From positions 1 through 24,280 of the IMG/VR virus record IMGVR_UViG_3300047494_000096: a stretch of DNA of 24,280 nucleotides. The stretch is one strand, 5' to 3'. Below, piece by piece: positions 20,732 to 24,280 of the stretch (positions are counted from its first letter, which is position 1; the number at the start of each line of letters is the position of its first letter). The position numbers were made by a program, and so were the translations under genes. Below the pieces are notes generated by a model. The model was given only the letters and a program-made list of their open reading frames with translations. It made no database searches and had not been told where the DNA came from. Source of the DNA: a virus.

Positions 20732-21310
20732 GTGTCCGAATCGCCGCTCGGCAATCTGCTCAACCTGAACGATGTCCAGGGCTGGTTGGCGCTCGACGGC
20801 ACCGAAAACACGTACTGGATATCGGCCGCGGTCGATGCCGCCAGCGACGCGGTGCTGGACTGGCTGCAATGGGATCCGCGTTCCCAGACCGTGACCGATC
20901 TCTATGACGGAACCGGCGGCAACAGCCTGCCCGTCCTCGGCTACCCGATCACGGCGGTCTCGGCCATCAGCTATCTCTACCCGGGCTGCGCGCCGCAGGC
21001 GGACCCCATGACATCGATCAGCTGGTCGCCCAAAGACCCCATGATCTACAATGGGTGCGGATTTCCTTACGGCACCGATAACGTCCAGGTGACCTTCACG
21101 CGCGGCTTTGCCACGCTCCCGAATTCGATCCTGCAGGGCGTCCGCTACACCATCAAATCGATGATCGACGGCTCCGGCGTCGATTTCAACGCCACGGGCG
21201 AGAGCTATCCTGGCGTCATAGCACAGACCTGGCAGCCTGGCGGACCCGCCACGGTTCCGGTCGCGGCGCAGACGCTGATGCGCCGTTTTCAGCGCAAGTT
21301 CATCAGCTGA
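20732..21310 (+). CDS. Head-tail adaptor (connector) protein, gp6-like, 192 aa
   Basis: GTG 20732. Order and sequence pattern fit the HK97 gp6-like adaptor that binds under the portal. An N-terminal helix runs AAVDAASDAVLDWLQWDPRS, followed by the beta segment TDLYDGTGGNSLPVLGYPIT and AVSAISYLYPG (in this family: y-G-x-G-x-x-x-L-x-L-x-x-P[IL]). Then FTRGFATLPNSILQGVRYTI shows the helix that ends with an Arg-rich C-terminus (TLMRRFQRKFIS). Its TGA shares a base with the next ATG. Nothing unusual is seen in it. Confidence 0.75.
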   Translation: MSESPLGNLLNLNDVQGWLALDGTENTYWISAAVDAASDAVLDWLQWDPRSQTVTDLYDGTGGNSLPVLGYPITAVSAISYLYPGCAPQADPMTSISWSPKDPMIYNGCGFPYGTDNVQVTFTRGFATLPNSILQGVRYTIKSMIDGSGVDFNATGESYPGVIAQTWQPGGPATVPVAAQTLMRRFQRKFIS

Positions 21311-21933
21311 TGGTCGGCCGCCCTATCGCGCGGCTGGTCGCCGATGTCTACAGGCGCCGCTTTCCGCTGATCACTTTGCGGACGATGTCGGACCAGACCG
21401 GGCCGAACCGCGCGCCCAACCCCCCGATCATGGTCAACCCGGTGCTGCACGCCGCACTCGCGCCCGGGGCCACCACCATGGCCATCGATTGCACGATCGC
21501 GGCCGGCTCGATCAACGTCGGCGATATCATCGAGTTCCCGCCGCGGCGCTTTACGGTCCAGGCTCCCGTCACGAGCCGGGCCGTCGGAACCACACCGCCA
21601 GGCTTCGATAACATCGCGTTTTTTCCGCCCGTCATTGATGCCGTCGCCGCCGGCACCGCGGTCACCATGATCTATGCCGGTGACCACCCGATCAGGGCCA
21701 ATGTCACGCCCTACAAGGATTATCTCGTCGACGGCAGCATCATCCAGGCCGAGGACGTCATGGTGATGATTCCGGCCTACGACCTCAGCATCCCGGGGCC
21801 AATGGCGCGGCCCGACGTCAAGACCCAGCGGCTGGTGATCAATGGACCGACCGATGTCCGCAAGATCCTTTCGGTCGATCCGGTCATGGGAAGCCAGGGC
21901 GAAATCGTCGAATACAAGATCCAGGCCCGCTGA
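21310..21933 (+). CDS. Head closure (stopper) protein, 207 aa, with inserted beta domain
   Basis: ATG 21310 overlaps the previous stop by one base. The C-terminal half has the head-closure pattern: DGSIIQAEDVMVMIPAYDLS, then PDVKTQRLVINGPTDVRKIL and DPVMGSQGEIVEYKIQAR. This protein plugs the connector after packaging. Between the short N-terminal helix (RPIARLVADVYRRRFPLITL) and that core is an extra ~75-residue segment (AGSINVGDIIEFPPRRFTVQ) that looks like a small SH3/OB-type beta domain. The usual protein is shorter (about 110-130 aa), so the insertion is notable. Coupled to the next small gene by TGATG. Confidence 0.65.
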   Translation: MVGRPIARLVADVYRRRFPLITLRTMSDQTGPNRAPNPPIMVNPVLHAALAPGATTMAIDCTIAAGSINVGDIIEFPPRRFTVQAPVTSRAVGTTPPGFDNIAFFPPVIDAVAAGTAVTMIYAGDHPIRANVTPYKDYLVDGSIIQAEDVMVMIPAYDLSIPGPMARPDVKTQRLVINGPTDVRKILSVDPVMGSQGEIVEYKIQAR

Positions 21934-22082
21934 TGCCGTTCGACGGCGGCGATTTCTTCGGGCGCGAACCCGAACCGCAGCCTGAGCTCTTTCGGTTCGC
22001 CGAGGCCTGGCTATGGGCGCTGCTTTTCGCTGAAATCTGCTGCGTTCTGCTCATCGCCATGTTCCGGGCAGCAGCCCGATGA
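21933..22082 (+). CDS. Small single-span membrane protein, 49 aa
   Basis: This short gene is coupled on both sides: ATG 21933 overlaps the TGA of the head-closure gene, and its TGA (22080-22082) overlaps the ATG of the next gene (22079). The product begins MPFDGGDFFGREPEPQPELF and continues with a strongly hydrophobic helix (AWLWALLFAEICCVLLIAMF), then a basic end (RAAAR). The acidic outside/basic inside charge pattern fits one transmembrane span. Not recognised; a membrane protein inside the connector operon is unexpected. Confidence 0.6.
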   Translation: MPFDGGDFFGREPEPQPELFRFAEAWLWALLFAEICCVLLIAMFRAAAR

Positions 22083-22546
22083 GTGGCACCGGCGGCGTAG
22101 ATGCGGCATCGATCGACCCGTTCAACGTGTCGGTAAAAAAATGGATCGCACTGGCGGGATCGCGGGCGGACGAAGCATTCCTGGCGACCTGTCTCGATGC
22201 CGTCGACAGGGTCAAGCAGCTGACGCCGGTGAAGACCGGCTATTTGCGGGCCAACTGGACCGCCGTACGAGAGGGCGATCAGATGCCTGTCGCAGGATCC
22301 GAGACGCCGGCGGAAACAGCGCTCGCCGGCCTCAAATGGGGCGAGACCGTCTACATCGTGAACCCCGTGGTCTACGCGAGGCGCATCGAATACGGCTTCG
22401 TCGGCGAGGACAGCGCCGGCCGGCACTACAACCAGGCAGGGCGCGGCATGCTGCAACAGACCGTCCAGGAACTCCCACAGATAGCCGAGCAGGCGGTGCT
22501 GCGGATCATCTCCGGAGGACCCGCGGATACAGGCGGCGCCCAATGA
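22079..22546 (+). CDS. HK97 gp10-like head-tail/tail completion protein, 155 aa
   Basis: Contains the family landmark LTPVKTGYLRANWTAVREG (T-P-V-x-T-G-x-L-R-x-N-W), followed by VYIVNPVVYARRIEYGF and a C-terminal helix GMLQQTVQELPQIAEQAVL. These proteins sit at the head-tail joint or tail-tube end and act in tail completion. The start ATG 22079 overlaps the membrane-protein stop (ATGA), and the end overlaps the next ATG (22543) likewise. Length and order between head-closure and tail-terminator genes are normal. Confidence 0.8.
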   Translation: MSGTGGVDAASIDPFNVSVKKWIALAGSRADEAFLATCLDAVDRVKQLTPVKTGYLRANWTAVREGDQMPVAGSETPAETALAGLKWGETVYIVNPVVYARRIEYGFVGEDSAGRHYNQAGRGMLQQTVQELPQIAEQAVLRIISGGPADTGGAQ

Positions 22547-22962
22547 GCGGATCGGTCGCCGAGCAGGACTTCGTGAGCGCGTTCGACCTGGCGCTGAACG
22601 CCATTACGGGCCTCGGCACGATCACAGTCGAAGGCGATCCGTTCGAGCCGTCAGAGGGTGTGCCCTATCTGTATGGGCGCATGGTGAGCCTCGTGCGCAC
22701 TCCGATTGGTTATGGCGCAAACGCGGTGGTCCAATACAGCGGAACCTATCAGGTGAACTGCAACTGCCCGATGGAGCAGGGCCGCGCCTATGCCGGGAAC
22801 ATGGCACGCGCCATAACCGCAGCGCTCAACCGCGGTTCGGTCGTGACAACGACAAATGGCGTGACCGTCAGCATCATAAATTCATCGGCCGCGCCCGCGA
22901 TCGATAATGCCGACTGGATAACTGTCCCGGTCTCCATCTCCTGGTTCTGCTCGGTGCCCTGA
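22543..22962 (+). CDS. Tail terminator-like protein (DUF4128 type), 139 aa
   Basis: ATG 22543 overlaps the upstream TGA (ATGA). The sequence begins MSGSVAEQDFVSAFDLALNA and continues with PFEPSEGVPYLYGRMVSLVR and YSGTYQVNCNCPMEQGRAYA. It ends with the strand WITVPVSISWFC. This alternation (helix, P-x-x-G-x-x-Y-L, then a beta sheet with a middle helix) is that of tail terminators, which cap the growing tail tube. Position directly before the tail tube gene agrees. A longer overlapping frame starting at 22141 is a shadow in its upstream part. Confidence 0.75.
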   Translation: MSGSVAEQDFVSAFDLALNAITGLGTITVEGDPFEPSEGVPYLYGRMVSLVRTPIGYGANAVVQYSGTYQVNCNCPMEQGRAYAGNMARAITAALNRGSVVTTTNGVTVSIINSSAAPAIDNADWITVPVSISWFCSVP

Positions 22963-22976
22963 GGCTCGATAGCAGG

Positions 22977-23022
22977 CGCAACCAAGCGATGCGCACCAGT
23001 CGGCCGGACACAACTGACCGGC
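22977..23022 (+). repeat. GCAACCAAGC leader motif, copy 7, plus hairpin (53 nt before tail tube gene)
   Basis: CGC-AACCAA-GCG at 22977-22988 closes the loop with 3 bp; the first A (22980) is 53 nt before ATG 23033. A second stem GCCGG/CCGGC (23003-23007 and 23018-23022) lies between it and the start codon. Confidence 0.55.
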
Positions 23023-23032
23023 GGCCAAAGCA

Positions 23033-24253
23033 ATGTCTCTTTACGCGACTGGCGTAAATAAAACCGTGGCGATCGCCACGGAGACCACGTTCGGTATCGC
23101 CAGTACAGGCACCGGCCAATATCTGCGCCGCATCAGCTGCCAGTTGAATGTGGCTGCACCCCTGATCCCCAGCCAGGAGATCCTGAGGTCCCAGCAGGTG
23201 GTCGATGCGCGGCAGGGACCGCGGCAGGTCAATGGCACGCTGAGCGGTCAGCTCAGCCCGACATCCTACTACATGCTGTTCGACGCCATGCTGCGCGGCA
23301 GTTTTGCGGCCGGCGGCCAAACAGGGACGCTTGCGGACCTGACGGCCACGCAGACCGACGGTGGCATGGAAGTGCAGATTCAAAGTCCGAGTTCGAATTT
23401 TATCAGTGATGGATTCAACATCGGAGATGTTGTCAAATTTACGACTTTGACCGGAACTTACGCGGCGGACAACGGCGTAAATCTCCCGATCATCGGGTTG
23501 TCGGCAACGAAGATCGTGGCGCCCACTCAGCCCGGTTTTGTCAATTTTCCAGCCGTCCAGACGGGCAAGATCGTCACGAAAGGCTATGTGCTTCAGGCAC
23601 CGTTGACGGGCCAGGTGGTTCCGAGTTTCTCGATCGAGGAATACGAGTCGGATATCGGCGTTTCGCGTCTGTCGCTCGGTTGCGAAGTCAGTCAGATGCA
23701 GATCCAGATGCCGGCACGCGGCTTCTGCACGTTTTCCGCGACGATCCTGGGTCAGAACCAGGTCGTTTCCAACGCCCAGGTCTATACGACGCCGACGGCG
23801 GCCACCACGACGACCAGCCTGACCATGAATGGCGGACTGGTGTTCTACAACAACGGCACGCCTCTCGGCTATATCACGAGCGCCACCTTGAGCATTTCGA
23901 GCACCGTACAGGCCGATCCAGTCATCGGCAGCCAGCTGGTTCCGGCAATCTTCATGGGCACCCTCAGCGTGACCGGAAGCTTTACGGCGCTGGACACGCC
24001 AGACACCATGACGACGGATTTCCTCAGCGAAAACGAGGTGTCGCTGCAGTTCTTTCTGACGACCAACCCGACGACGTCGGCAGATTTCATCAGCATCGTG
24101 CTACCTCGAGTGAAGCTCTCGGCCGCGAACTACACCGATAGCGACAGGGCGATCAGCCGCAGCTTTAGCTTCCAGGCGCTGCAGAACACCGACATGGTCA
24201 ATGCACGGGCGACCACGATCGCAATTCAGGACAGCCTGCAGACCAGCCCATAG
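23033..24253 (+). CDS. Tail tube (major tail) protein, 406 aa
   Basis: The protein matches the Phage_tube_2-type tail tube pattern. The start is TVAIATETTFGIASTGTGQY, then LRRISCQLNVAAPLIPSQEI and a segment with RQGPRQVNGTLSGQLSPTSY. A duplicated beta-rich core follows (EVQIQSPSSNFISDGFNIGD; MNGGLVFYNNGTPLGYITSA; IFMGTLSVTGSFTALDTPDT). The end VKLSAANYTDSDRAISRSFS and FQALQ is the usual final strand. It polymerises in rings below the tail terminator to form the tube. Presence of this and of the terminator points to a long-tailed (siphovirus-like) virion; no sheath gene is visible, but the window ends here. The ribosome site is weak (GGCGGCC); the leader carries motif copy 7. Confidence 0.8.
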   Translation: MSLYATGVNKTVAIATETTFGIASTGTGQYLRRISCQLNVAAPLIPSQEILRSQQVVDARQGPRQVNGTLSGQLSPTSYYMLFDAMLRGSFAAGGQTGTLADLTATQTDGGMEVQIQSPSSNFISDGFNIGDVVKFTTLTGTYAADNGVNLPIIGLSATKIVAPTQPGFVNFPAVQTGKIVTKGYVLQAPLTGQVVPSFSIEEYESDIGVSRLSLGCEVSQMQIQMPARGFCTFSATILGQNQVVSNAQVYTTPTAATTTTSLTMNGGLVFYNNGTPLGYITSATLSISSTVQADPVIGSQLVPAIFMGTLSVTGSFTALDTPDTMTTDFLSENEVSLQFFLTTNPTTSADFISIVLPRVKLSAANYTDSDRAISRSFSFQALQNTDMVNARATTIAIQDSLQTSP

Positions 24254-24264
24254 GCTTTTGACGG

Positions 24265-24275
24265 CGCAACCAGCG
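24265..24275 (+). repeat. GCAACCAGC leader motif, copy 8 (gene outside window)
   Basis: CGC-AACCA-GCG after the tail tube stop, preceded by TTTTGACGG. The window ends 5 bases later. If the spacing rule holds, a start codon is expected near 24320. Confidence 0.4.
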
Positions 24276-24280
24276 GGATC

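Noticed and set aside
1-24280. CRISPR array, insertion sequence or rRNA
   Set aside because: No regularly spaced repeats with spacers, no transposase frame with terminal repeats, and no rRNA sequence seen.

Overview
The window is a GC-rich stretch of a tailed bacteriophage or prophage genome. It holds the late head and head-tail-connector module of a virus with a non-contractile or long tail. The GC-rich codon use, and small zinc-motif and secreted proteins of types I associate with Rhizobiales phages and genomes, suggest an alphaproteobacterial host (Mesorhizobium/Bradyrhizobium-like). This host guess is inference. No integrase, terminase, replication or lysis gene is visible, so free phage and prophage cannot be told apart.

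Layout on the + strand: the C-terminal part of the portal protein (1-918); three coupled genes of unknown function (908-2468); a MuF/SPP1 gp7-type head morphogenesis protein (2465-4462); then a block of five minus-strand genes (4417-5964) that interrupts the late operon. After a dyad/tandem-repeat control region (6068-6103) the + strand resumes with a small hypothetical gene, an SGNH/GDSL hydrolase split by a frameshift in a G6 run (6500-7833), and a virion-type protein (7923-8453). Next come strong hairpins and two tRNA genes: an initiator-like tRNA(CAU) and a tRNA-Gly(UCC).

The core head operon runs without a gap from 8784 to 17529: an uncharacterised 458-aa protein, an XkdF-like prohead protease, a 1716-aa Ala/Gly-rich giant protein, and an acidic scaffold-like protein whose reading frame opens with a second copy of the major capsid N-arm. 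The major capsid gene (17691-19232) follows, then an intrinsic terminator and a DUF6527-like gene. A minus-strand secreted-protein gene (19767-20117) is inserted after that. The connector/tail part then runs to the end: an Ala/Lys-rich protein, head-tail adaptor, head closure protein, a 49-aa membrane protein, HK97 gp10-like protein, tail terminator and tail tube protein (23033-24253).

The most unusual feature is a strand-specific repeat, GCAACCAAG(C), found upstream of almost every non-overlapping structural gene. In five of seven cases it lies 53-57 nt before the start codon. In several copies AACCAA sits in the loop of a small potential hairpin with differing but complementary stems, and the repeat core equals the 3' end of the phage's own initiator-like tRNA. 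It is a candidate undescribed leader RNA or transcript-processing element marking the units of the late operon.
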